Positions 37,226-44,918 of a DNA stretch of 64,000 bases are shown here, one piece after another (the first letter of the stretch is position 1; each line of letters opens with the position of its first letter). The position numbers and the translations under genes were made by a program. The DNA is from Gemmatimonadota bacterium (GTDB lineage: Bacteria > Gemmatimonadota > Gemmatimonadetes > Longimicrobiales > Gaopeijiaceae). The notes under the pieces were generated by a model. The model was given only the letters and a program-made list of their open reading frames with translations. It was not told the origin of the DNA and ran no database searches. The DNA lies in the NCBI GenBank assembly GCA_012960225.1, contig DUBS01000033.1:1-64000 (forward strand), in the 5' to 3' direction.

Positions 37226-38358
37226 GAAGACCGAGATCCCAGGATTCGCCGATAATATTCTTCGTATTGAGGCACAATGCATTCAGAGGAGAAACGCTTC
37301 ACCGCGAGAGCGCGTCCAGCATCGGATAGCTCCTGGCGGTGCTTGTCGTCACTCAAAATCTTGATGCTAGCGGCTGCCATTTCATCGATGTCACCAGCCT
37401 CACATAAGTATCCGGTTTCTCCATCTATGACCACCTCGGGCAAGCCACCCACGCGAGATGCAACTACCGGTGATCCGCACGCCATTGCCTCTAACGCAGC
37501 CAACCCGAACGATTCGCTCCTGGAGGGCAGGAGGAATAAGTCCGAGCATGATAGTAATTCTTGCACGGGTGTGTACTCCCCAAGGAACACGACCCTGTCG
37601 CGGATCCCCAGTTCCTCGACTCTTACGCGTGCACGTGGAAGATCCGGACCATCACCTACGAGAACTAATCGGGATGGAATCTCTCCCAAAACACGTGCGA
37701 ATATCTCTACTACATCCTCCACTCGCTTAACAGGTCGGAAGTTCGAGATATGCATGACGATTCTTTCATCGTCAGGGGCGAGTGTGGCCCGATGGCAGGG
37801 CTCTAGGCCCGGTCGATAAATCCTTGTATCGACAAAATTTGGTACTACTTCGATACGGCTTTCTGGCACTGAGAAGTCACGCACAGTCTCTCGCTTTAGA
37901 AAGTCCGAAACAGCGGTTAAGCCATGTGAGCGAAGAATCGAAAACTGTGTGATGGCTTGGAACGAGGGGTGAAGACCAACCAGCGTGATATCGGTGCCAT
38001 GTAATGTCGTCACGATCTTCAGGTCCCTCTCGCCTTCGAGCATCTCACAGGCCACCCAGGCAGACGTAGCATGCGGTATCGCGTAGTGCACATGAACAAG
38101 GTCAAGTTCATATTTTCGAACTGCGTCATGCAGAGCAACTGCCAGAGCCAATGAATAAGGAGGGTGCTTGAACAGGGGATAATCTTCCATTTCGACTTCA
38201 TGGAAGAAGATGCGTTCATGAAAATGCGCCAAACGGAAGGGCTGAGCGTATGATATGAAGTGCACCTCGTGGCCTCTCTCTGCCAGTTCAAGGCCAAGAT
38301 GTGTAGCTACAGCCCCAGATCCCCCATAAGTCGGATAGCAGGTGATTCCAATCTTCAT
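37222..38358 (-). CDS. bshA: N-acetyl-alpha-D-glucosaminyl L-malate synthase (bacillithiol)
   Basis: A 378-residue GT4 glycosyltransferase that joins GlcNAc to L-malate, the first step of bacillithiol synthesis. The BshA N-terminus MKIGITCYPTYGGSGAVATH is characteristic, as are VHYAIPHATSA, LHGTDITLVG and the late E-S-F-G-L-A-A-L-E-A-M-A-C-G donor site. bshB and bshC are not in this window. It overlaps miaA and uppP by 4 bases each, so it is in the middle of a coupled run. Confidence 0.93.
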   Translation of the reverse strand: MKIGITCYPTYGGSGAVATHLGLELAERGHEVHFISYAQPFRLAHFHERIFFHEVEMEDYPLFKHPPYSLALAVALHDAVRKYELDLVHVHYAIPHATSAWVACEMLEGERDLKIVTTLHGTDITLVGLHPSFQAITQFSILRSHGLTAVSDFLKRETVRDFSVPESRIEVVPNFVDTRIYRPGLEPCHRATLAPDDERIVMHISNFRPVKRVEDVVEIFARVLGEIPSRLVLVGDGPDLPRARVRVEELGIRDRVVFLGEYTPVQELLSCSDLFLLPSRSESFGLAALEAMACGSPVVASRVGGLPEVVIDGETGYLCEAGDIDEMAAASIKILSDDKHRQELSDAGRALAVKRFSSECIVPQYEEYYRRILGSRSS

Positions 38359-39341
38359 AAGCTGGGCTCATCGCCTCGGATCTGAGGGCCCGTCTGTTCA
38401 TGAACCTCAACCCACGCATCAAGCACTGCCGTGGCCTGAAAATCTTTGGAGGCTGTGGCATCAATGATGCGAGCTGATGACGGAAGTTGATTACGGAACC
38501 AGGTAAGCTGTCTTCTAGCATAATGTCGTGTATTCCTGCGTATCTCTTCCATGGCTTCTTCAAGCGTCTGATCACCCTCCAAGTACTGCGCTATTTCACG
38601 ATAACCAGTTGCAGTCATTCCCGGATCATCAAAAGTATAACCGGCTTCAAGCAAGCTGCGCACCTCACTGACCAAGCCTCGCTCTACCATATATGTCACA
38701 CGCTTATTGATTCTCTTATCCATCTCTTCGCGAGAAAGCTCAAGCTGAATTATGAGGCCGGTAAGTGCAGCAGCATCTAGAGGTGACTCCCTATGCCAAC
38801 TGGAAAGAGGGCACCCCGTTAACAAAGCCACTTCGATAGTGCGACTCATACGCTGAGGACCACCATCAATCGCCAAAGAAGCCCTCTCTGGATCCAATTT
38901 TTCAACCCATTTAGCAAGTGCTCTGTGGTCAATGGTACTTAAGTACCGGCGAAGCATTTTGAGGCGTGCTGAATCTATTGGAGGTTCAGCAAAAATTGGC
39001 TCTGTGATCGCTTTGAGGAAGAAGCCGGTACCACCTGCGAGTACCGGCACCCGATCGCGCTTGATGATCTCTCTTATCCAGACACGTGCATCACGTGCGA
39101 ATTGTCCGGCCGAGTACCGCTCATTTGGCTGAACCAGATCAAGCCCATGATGCCGGACCTTTGTCCTTACATCAGCAGGCAGCTTGTCAGTACCGATATC
39201 CATCCCCTTGTATACCTGTCGGGAATCCATTGAGATGATCTCGATTTCAAGGATCTGAGCAAGTGCACAGGAAAGTTGTGTCTTGCCTGAAGTTGTCGGT
39301 CCCGTCAGTGCAATGAAGGTCGGCTTGAGTTCGGAGATCAT
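38355..39341 (-). CDS. miaA: tRNA dimethylallyltransferase
   Basis: A 328-residue MiaA that prenylates A37 of tRNAs reading U-starting codons. The P-loop GPTTSGKT is at 14-21, followed by SMDSRQVYKGMDIGT and AGGTGFFLKA (family GGTGLY). The substrate DMAPP comes from the MEP pathway whose first gene, dxs, is also in this window. Overlaps mutL and bshA by 4 bases each. Confidence 0.95.
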   Translation of the reverse strand: MISELKPTFIALTGPTTSGKTQLSCALAQILEIEIISMDSRQVYKGMDIGTDKLPADVRTKVRHHGLDLVQPNERYSAGQFARDARVWIREIIKRDRVPVLAGGTGFFLKAITEPIFAEPPIDSARLKMLRRYLSTIDHRALAKWVEKLDPERASLAIDGGPQRMSRTIEVALLTGCPLSSWHRESPLDAAALTGLIIQLELSREEMDKRINKRVTYMVERGLVSEVRSLLEAGYTFDDPGMTATGYREIAQYLEGDQTLEEAMEEIRRNTRHYARRQLTWFRNQLPSSARIIDATASKDFQATAVLDAWVEVHEQTGPQIRGDEPSL

Positions 39342-41074
39342 CGCCCAAATTTCCTCGCAAGCTCCGTACCTGAAAGCCGAATAATCGTCGGACGACCATG
39401 AACGTCATGATGCGGGAGGTCAGTAGAAAATAATTGATCAAAAAGCTCTTGCATCTCGATATCGGCCAGCTGCTGACCGGCTTTGATTGAGCCCTTACAG
39501 GCAAATGTCATCGCGATCTTTTCATGCTGATTCTTCGCTGAGCGGACTAAGTCGGAACCGTGGGTTAGCTCATCGATCATCTCCCGAAACGCACGTTCGG
39601 CATTGAAGTAAGGATGCGGGTTAGGTACTGCCCTCAAGATCACCGTGTCACCACCAAATGGTTCAACCTCGAAACCAGATCGATCAAGTAATCCGCGAAG
39701 TTCTTCTACCAAGTTCAACTCTGGAGTTGTCAATCGGATCGTTAGGGGGAAAAGAAGCTTTTGTCCGTCCCGCCCACCCGCTTCAAACGCGTCCATCAGT
39801 CTCTGGAATAGCACGCGCTCATGAGCTGAGTGTTGGTCTATTATCAGGAGGCCGTCTCGTGTCTCAGCAAGAATGTAGGTGTTGAGAATCTGCCAAAGAT
39901 TTGGTCGCGACTCCTCAGGCTTACTCACTAACTGTCCCTCAGTAAGATCCCCAACCTCAGAGCCTGCCAGAAATAAAGCCATTTGAGCGTCCGTAGGCGG
40001 ATCGCTCAGCTCTAGACTTTCCTGTGGTTCATGAACAAGCAAGCGGGGAGTTTCGAGCTCTCTATCGAACGTTGCAGAGCTCTTTTCATCCTCCAACGCA
40101 GACCGCACCGCTCTTTCCACTAGATCCTCTATCTGAGAATCTTGAGCGAACCGTACTTCAGCTTTAGTTGGATGCACATTGACGTCTACGACACCGGGAG
40201 AGACTTGGAGGTAAAGGAACATCCAGGGTCGTGCTGTCTGTGGGATGGTAGTGCTGTACCCCCGCTCCACCGCCTGAACAAGTTTCGGAGCCTTGAATGG
40301 GCGCCCGTTCACGAACAAGTAACGCCTCCCGCGACCAGGTTTCGCTGCATCAGGGCGCTGAATCAGACCTTTGACCTCGAGACCTGAGCCTTCAGCTCTC
40401 GCGAGAATCAGTGTGCCTCCCTGATCTGAACCCCAAACTTGACTTACCCGTGCAGCAGCATCATCCACTGCAGGAAGGTCAAGTAGACTCCTCTTATTAG
40501 ATGTGAGAGAAAAGCTGACTCGTGGGTTTGCTAATGCGAGTCCCGTCAGGACGTCGCTAGCTATTCGAACTTCAACGCTCACCGATTTCAAGAACTTGGC
40601 ACGGGCAGGAGCATTAAAGAATAAATTCCTAACCTCAACCGTAGTCCCTCTCTGGCGAGCGCTATCTTCGACCGTATCGATACGCCCACCATTCACCACC
40701 ACCTGGGTACCTACTCCCTGATCAGCTTCCCGAGTATCGAGATTGAGTCGACTTACCGCAGCAATCGAGGGCAGTGCTTCACCACGGAATCCGAAGGTAC
40801 GCACGCTAGCTAGATCTGAGGATGATGAAATCTTACTCGTAGCGTGGCGGTCAAGACTTAGCAGCGCGTCTTCGCGACCCATACCAATTCCGTCGTCACT
40901 GACGCGTATCTCACCTTTCCCGCCTCGTAACAGGGAAACTTCAACCCGCGAGGCACGAGCATCGAGAGAGTTCTCGACCAATTCTTTAACTATAGATGCA
41001 GGTCGCTCAACGACCTCCCCTGCCGCGATTTGATTCGCGACCACATCAGTTAACACATTGATCCGTCTAGTCAT
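39338..41074 (-). CDS. mutL: DNA mismatch repair protein MutL
   Basis: A 578-residue MutL. The GHKL ATPase motifs are intact: ENSLDA (35-40), DDGIGM (60-65) and FGFRGEALPSI. The C-terminal dimerisation domain (about 385-578) carries a degenerate nuclease site: DQHSAHERVLFQ (413-424) has Gln where the endonuclease motif has its last Glu, and the CPHGRP-type end reads DVHGRP (557-562) without the Cys. ACKGSIKAG (525-533) is kept. The ATG at 41072-41074 matches the family start; an upstream frame to 41125 is inside the spacer and tatD. Confidence 0.95.
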   Translation of the reverse strand: MTRRINVLTDVVANQIAAGEVVERPASIVKELVENSLDARASRVEVSLLRGGKGEIRVSDDGIGMGREDALLSLDRHATSKISSSSDLASVRTFGFRGEALPSIAAVSRLNLDTREADQGVGTQVVVNGGRIDTVEDSARQRGTTVEVRNLFFNAPARAKFLKSVSVEVRIASDVLTGLALANPRVSFSLTSNKRSLLDLPAVDDAAARVSQVWGSDQGGTLILARAEGSGLEVKGLIQRPDAAKPGRGRRYLFVNGRPFKAPKLVQAVERGYSTTIPQTARPWMFLYLQVSPGVVDVNVHPTKAEVRFAQDSQIEDLVERAVRSALEDEKSSATFDRELETPRLLVHEPQESLELSDPPTDAQMALFLAGSEVGDLTEGQLVSKPEESRPNLWQILNTYILAETRDGLLIIDQHSAHERVLFQRLMDAFEAGGRDGQKLLFPLTIRLTTPELNLVEELRGLLDRSGFEVEPFGGDTVILRAVPNPHPYFNAERAFREMIDELTHGSDLVRSAKNQHEKIAMTFACKGSIKAGQQLADIEMQELFDQLFSTDLPHHDVHGRPTIIRLSGTELARKFGR

Positions 41075-41090
41075 CGTGGAGTTTATCCCC

Positions 41091-41861
41091 CTACCGCACG
41101 CCGTAGAAGCGACAGGCGTTCTCACTTGTTAAACGCCCGATTTCAAGAGGGTCAGACTTCAGGTGGTAAGCAACTGCCTGAGCTACATATGGTACGTATG
41201 CTGGCTCATTCCGTTTCCCGCGTTGTGGTACAGGAGCGAGATATGGAGAATCCGTCTCAATCAGTAATCGGTCTTTCGGAACAGTTCGAAGTAATTCCAC
41301 AGCTTCGAAGCTCTTGAACGAAGCGATACCTGAGAATGAGACGTACCAATCCGCTTCTAGAGCCTCTTGAAAAGCGAGATTCCCTCCAGTAAAGCAGTGC
41401 AGGACTCCGGATGTTCCAGGTGGCATAGATCTCAGGGCTTCTGCTATATCGCCATCAGCGGCACGAGCGTGAACAACAACTGGAAGATCGAGTTCGGATC
41501 CAAGTGCAAGGTGCGCTGCAAAAAGCCGTCTCTGAACATCCCTAGGAGCATTGTCGTAGTAAAAATCTAGTCCGGTCTCTCCGATCGCTACTATTTTTTC
41601 TTGAGTAGAAGCCAGTTTTCGAATCCGCTCGATAACATCCTCTGGTGCTTCGCCTGCCTCATGAGGATGTACCCCCGCTGTTGACCATGCGCCTGGCCGA
41701 TCTTTTACGAGAGCAAGTGCTTCCTGGGTATCCTCAAGATTCGAGGCAATGGTGACCCATCGGGTTACGCCATTCTCTAGAGCCCGGAGAAGTGTCTCGT
41801 CTAAGTCCCGGTGAAAAGCAGAGGCGGTTAGGTGACAGTGACTGTCGAAGTACTCAGACAA
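41091..41861 (-). CDS. tatD: TatD family metal-dependent DNase
   Basis: A 256-residue TIM-barrel hydrolase. Metal-site motifs DSHCHL (5-10), GETGLDFYY (about 92-100), VVVHAR, HCFTGG and ETDSPYLAP are all present. TatD-type enzymes act on DNA 3' ends and damaged or free nucleic acids. It lies between secF and mutL, 10 and 16 bases from them. Confidence 0.94.
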   Translation of the reverse strand: MSEYFDSHCHLTASAFHRDLDETLLRALENGVTRWVTIASNLEDTQEALALVKDRPGAWSTAGVHPHEAGEAPEDVIERIRKLASTQEKIVAIGETGLDFYYDNAPRDVQRRLFAAHLALGSELDLPVVVHARAADGDIAEALRSMPPGTSGVLHCFTGGNLAFQEALEADWYVSFSGIASFKSFEAVELLRTVPKDRLLIETDSPYLAPVPQRGKRNEPAYVPYVAQAVAYHLKSDPLEIGRLTSENACRFYGVR

Positions 41862-41870
41862 CGTCCTCGG

Positions 41871-42827
41871 TCACACCGTCGCAGGCTGCGGCCTCTTCTT
41901 CTTCTCACCGACCCTTCCCAACCCCCAACGATTCTGGATTTCAATCAGCGCTGGAGAAGCAACGAAAATCGAGGAGTAGGTACCGATGATCACACCCAAA
42001 ATAAGTACCACAGTGAAATCAAAGATCACGGGACCGCCAAGAACAAGGAGCGCTAAGAGCACTGCCAGAGTCGTACCAGATGTGAGGACTGTACGCGGGA
42101 GAGTCTCATTAATCGATTGGTTGACTAGGTCAACTGGATTACGCTTCCGCGCACCCTTCGTATGCATGTTCTCACGAATGCGGTCAAAGACCACAATCGT
42201 GTCATTTAAAGAATATCCCAGGATAGTGAGGATCGCCGCGACGGTAGGTAATGCAATCTCGACATGAAAAGCAGCGAGAAAGCCGAGGGTGATCAGTATA
42301 TCGTGCAGTGTAGCGATCACCGCTGCCATACCAAAGCGAAGCTCGAAGCGGATGGCCAGATAAATGAGGGTAAGCAGGAATGAGAAGAGAATCGCATACA
42401 AAGCTTTCAATTGCAGTTCTCCCCCTACCTTAGCACCGACCTGTTCAGTCCGGACCACCTCGAAGGCGTCCTGACCAAAAGCAGCCGCGAGTTGCGCTTC
42501 AATAGTATCAGCAACCGCACCTATTGATCCGTCCTCCGCTACAGGGGCTCGCACAACAAATTCGCTCTCTTCACCGAAGCGTGTGATCGGCGGCGAATCT
42601 GCCCCACCGAGCGCATCACGAAGATCCCCAGCAGTCAGGTTCTCATCCACCTGGATTTGGATCAGTGATCCGCCTGTAAAATCAACTCCATAGTTCTGCC
42701 AGCTTCCAGTGTTCACGACATTTAAGGTCATAAACACAATGCCTACCCCTAGGGCTATGCCGGAAGCAAAGTATGCCTTACGTCGAGCCTCAATGAACCT
42801 GTAGGATGCGTTATGAAAGAGTCGCAT
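41871..42827 (-). CDS. secF: protein translocase subunit SecF
   Basis: A 318-residue inner-membrane protein with six membrane segments. VDFTGGSLIQIQV (about 49-61) starts the periplasmic domain, and the conserved GYSLNDTIVVFDRIREN (about 205-221) lies in the membrane core. SecDF uses the proton gradient to help pull secreted proteins out. The start has AAGGAAAGG upstream, 9 bases after the secD stop. Confidence 0.97.
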   Translation of the reverse strand: MRLFHNASYRFIEARRKAYFASGIALGVGIVFMTLNVVNTGSWQNYGVDFTGGSLIQIQVDENLTAGDLRDALGGADSPPITRFGEESEFVVRAPVAEDGSIGAVADTIEAQLAAAFGQDAFEVVRTEQVGAKVGGELQLKALYAILFSFLLTLIYLAIRFELRFGMAAVIATLHDILITLGFLAAFHVEIALPTVAAILTILGYSLNDTIVVFDRIRENMHTKGARKRNPVDLVNQSINETLPRTVLTSGTTLAVLLALLVLGGPVIFDFTVVLILGVIIGTYSSIFVASPALIEIQNRWGLGRVGEKKKRPQPATV

Positions 42828-42836
42828 CGCCTTTCC

Positions 42837-44468
42837 TTAGACGCTAATCGGGTCAGACGCTTTCTTCCCCTGCAGATACAGGAGGAAGAAGGAGCGCGTA
42901 ACAAACAGGGCGGAGAAAAACGATGCAACGATGCCGATTGAGAGCGTTACTGCAAAACCACGTACAGGGCCAGTCCCGAATTGGAAAAGGATTAGAGCCG
43001 TGATAAGCGTGGTCAAGTTTGCGTCCACGATGGCGGATTTTGCGTGTTGGAAACCCTCTTCTACCGCGGTTCTGGTTGCCCGACCAACAGCTAACTCCTC
43101 ACGGATCCTCTCAAAGATTAGGACGTTGGCATCCACAGCCATCCCAACTGAAAGGATTAGGCCGGCTATACCTGGAACCGTTAGCACCGCGCCTAAAGTT
43201 GCAAGGCCACCAAGCACAAGTACCACGTAGACCCCCAGAGCTCCCACAGCCAGCATCCCGGCGACCCGGTAATAAGTCAGCATCACAAGCACGACCAAGG
43301 CAATCCCCAGCATCCCGGCGATTTTCCCAGCGTCGACAGAGTCTTGGCCCAATGACGGCCCAACAGTTCTCTCTTCTATAATGTTGATCTTCGCAGGCAG
43401 TGCTCCAGCTCGTAGGACGAGCGCTAGATCGGAAGCTTCCTCAAGCGGTGTCCCAGAACCCATATCGATCTGACCACGGGCACCAATCCGGTCTCGGATA
43501 ACAGGTGCACTCTGGACCAGACCATCGAGCACAATGGCAAGATTATCCCCAATATGCTGGCCCGTGAACTGCCCAAAAGTCCGCCCACCGGCGCGACTAA
43601 GTTCAAACTGAACCTGTGATTGATTGAACTGAGGATCACGGCCCGCGGTTGCCGTTTCTAATCTATCTCCCGTTAGGAATGGGTCTTCCTCAAGTACCCA
43701 TAAATATTTATAGGTACGGGCGCCTCGGCCCACGAGCTCCATACCCCATTGTAGAGCTTGGTCACGAGGCAACGCGCGCTGTACCTCGTCCATGGCGAGG
43801 AATAATTCAACTGTCGGTATATCTTCAAGGGCGATGAGGTACGTTCCCGGGATGTCGCCCATATTGAGCTTCGATGAGAATGGCTGGAAGCTATCGAGCG
43901 GGTCTTCTTCCTCTGGTGCCTCTTCGACGACTCCAGCGGTGTCGACTTGCTCTGCAGTCACTGTCGTGTCCCCACCACCAAACAGGAGATCTACAATCTC
44001 CGATTGTTCCGAGGCGACCACGTCCGCTCCCAAAGCTCTAATCGAATCGATCCCAAGTGCCGCCACGACGCTTCGGTCGATCCTGCTCAACGCGGCCGTC
44101 ATGTCGGTCGTCAGCAAAACGAGTTTGAATTCAAGGAAAGCGTTTCGCTGAACGATCTCTTTTGCGCGATCTTGGTCTGAGATCCCGGCAAGCTCAACAA
44201 TTAACCGCTCACCCCCAACCTTCTGGATAAGCGGTTCTTCCACACCAAATTCGTCGATGCGCGTCCGAATGATACGATCGACCCTATCGATCATGTCGGC
44301 CTTAGCCTCAACCGTCATGGTTTCCTCAGGGTCATCTACCTCCAGCACCAAGTGCATACCACCCTGGAGATCAAGCCCGAGCTTAAGGCCTTCACTATAT
44401 AGCTGCCAGCCAAATATCCCGGTTATTAGAATAATCAGGATAAGCCGGCTTCGTGGTGTCTTGAACAT
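42837..44468 (-). CDS. secD: protein translocase subunit SecD
   Basis: A 543-residue SecD. One N-terminal membrane segment and LGLDLQGGMHLVLEV (about 31-45) lead to the large periplasmic P1 domain (about 60-350). Five more membrane segments follow with GMAVDANVLIFERIREE near 465-481. An acidic insert (about 175-195, EEAPEEEDP) lies in P1. No yajC precedes it. The only weak Shine-Dalgarno and an intrinsic terminator 20 bases upstream of the start suggest regulation in the leader. First gene of a run reaching at least uppP. Confidence 0.96.
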   Translation of the reverse strand: MFKTPRSRLILIILITGIFGWQLYSEGLKLGLDLQGGMHLVLEVDDPEETMTVEAKADMIDRVDRIIRTRIDEFGVEEPLIQKVGGERLIVELAGISDQDRAKEIVQRNAFLEFKLVLLTTDMTAALSRIDRSVVAALGIDSIRALGADVVASEQSEIVDLLFGGGDTTVTAEQVDTAGVVEEAPEEEDPLDSFQPFSSKLNMGDIPGTYLIALEDIPTVELFLAMDEVQRALPRDQALQWGMELVGRGARTYKYLWVLEEDPFLTGDRLETATAGRDPQFNQSQVQFELSRAGGRTFGQFTGQHIGDNLAIVLDGLVQSAPVIRDRIGARGQIDMGSGTPLEEASDLALVLRAGALPAKINIIEERTVGPSLGQDSVDAGKIAGMLGIALVVLVMLTYYRVAGMLAVGALGVYVVLVLGGLATLGAVLTVPGIAGLILSVGMAVDANVLIFERIREELAVGRATRTAVEEGFQHAKSAIVDANLTTLITALILFQFGTGPVRGFAVTLSIGIVASFFSALFVTRSFFLLYLQGKKASDPISV

Positions 44469-44487
44469 GCATTACCGCGGGCTCAAG

Positions 44488-44508
44488 AAAATGGCCCCTC
44501 ATGGGGCC
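44488..44508 (-). terminator. intrinsic terminator just upstream of secD
   Basis: On the minus strand GGCCCC-ATGA-GGGGCC is followed by ATTTTC, and a GCGGTCAG-A-CTGACCGC hairpin lies just before it (44512-44528). It ends 20 bases before the secD ATG, in the same direction. It must either end a small RNA made upstream or attenuate secD, since the next gene upstream is divergent. Confidence 0.7.
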
Positions 44509-44740
44509 TTTGCGGTCAGTCTGACCGCGTCTAGACGAGCCGTAAAGCTGCCGATGGTGTCCGAATGTGTCAATCGGAGCTGGGGTGCCCTCTTTCCCGG
44601 AAAATGCAAAGTCAGGAACGGGAACAGGATCCTGACGAGAGCACCCAAGCGGGGCAAGTCTACTGCTTAGAGGCCCTTGGGAAGCTCTCTCAATTCACCC
44701 CTATCTAGGAGATCTGTGGGGTCATTGTATGACTTATAAC
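44488..44740 (-). ncRNA. candidate structured RNA or attenuated leader upstream of secD
   Basis: This non-coding minus-strand region contains a chain of stem-loops. ACCCC..ATCT/AGAT..GGGGT comes first. An extended hairpin with GAGAGC/GCTCTC and CCCAAG/CTTGGG follows, then GTCAGGA/TCCTGAC, GCTCCGAT/ATCGG(C)AGC and GCGGTCAG/CTGACCGC, ending in the terminator at 44488-44508. GGGTGCTCTC can instead pair with GAGGGCACCC over 10 bp (44583-44592 with 44637-44646), which excludes the GAGAGC/GCTCTC pairing. A TATAAT at 44743-44748 sits in a very AT-rich tract upstream. It may be a stand-alone RNA or a switch controlling secDF. It matches no RNA family I recognise, and I saw no leader peptide with a signal sequence. 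Confidence 0.45.
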
Positions 44741-44800
44741 CTATTATATATCAATAGCTTATACATCTATATATACAGTATATTCTTATATCTGTGATAT
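44725..44800. promoter_or_regulatory. AT-rich divergent promoter region
   Basis: About 75 bases of nearly pure A/T, in sharp contrast to the rest of the window, lie between the minus-strand structured region and the plus-strand deacylase gene. It holds a minus-strand TATAAT (44743-44748) and a palindrome ATATAC-A-GTATAT. It probably contains promoters in both directions, but no good -35 was found. Confidence 0.45.
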
Positions 44801-44918
44801 GCCATCCCTCTCAGTGTTTTTCAGAGATCGAATACCAGTCACCCAGAATAACATGAGGGTAGCGGGACGCTACTTGAGACGACACCTTGGGCATTCAACG
44901 CACTCATGGAGGAAAGAG

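Noticed and set aside
44469-44735. Arrest-type leader peptide (SecM/VemP-like) upstream of secD
   Set aside because: Short frames are present, but none has a start with a Shine-Dalgarno and a signal sequence.
44799-44918. 40-codon N-terminal extension of the second deacylase
   Set aside because: GGAGGA precedes the ATG at 44919, which begins a normal signal peptide; the extension is basic and has no family match.
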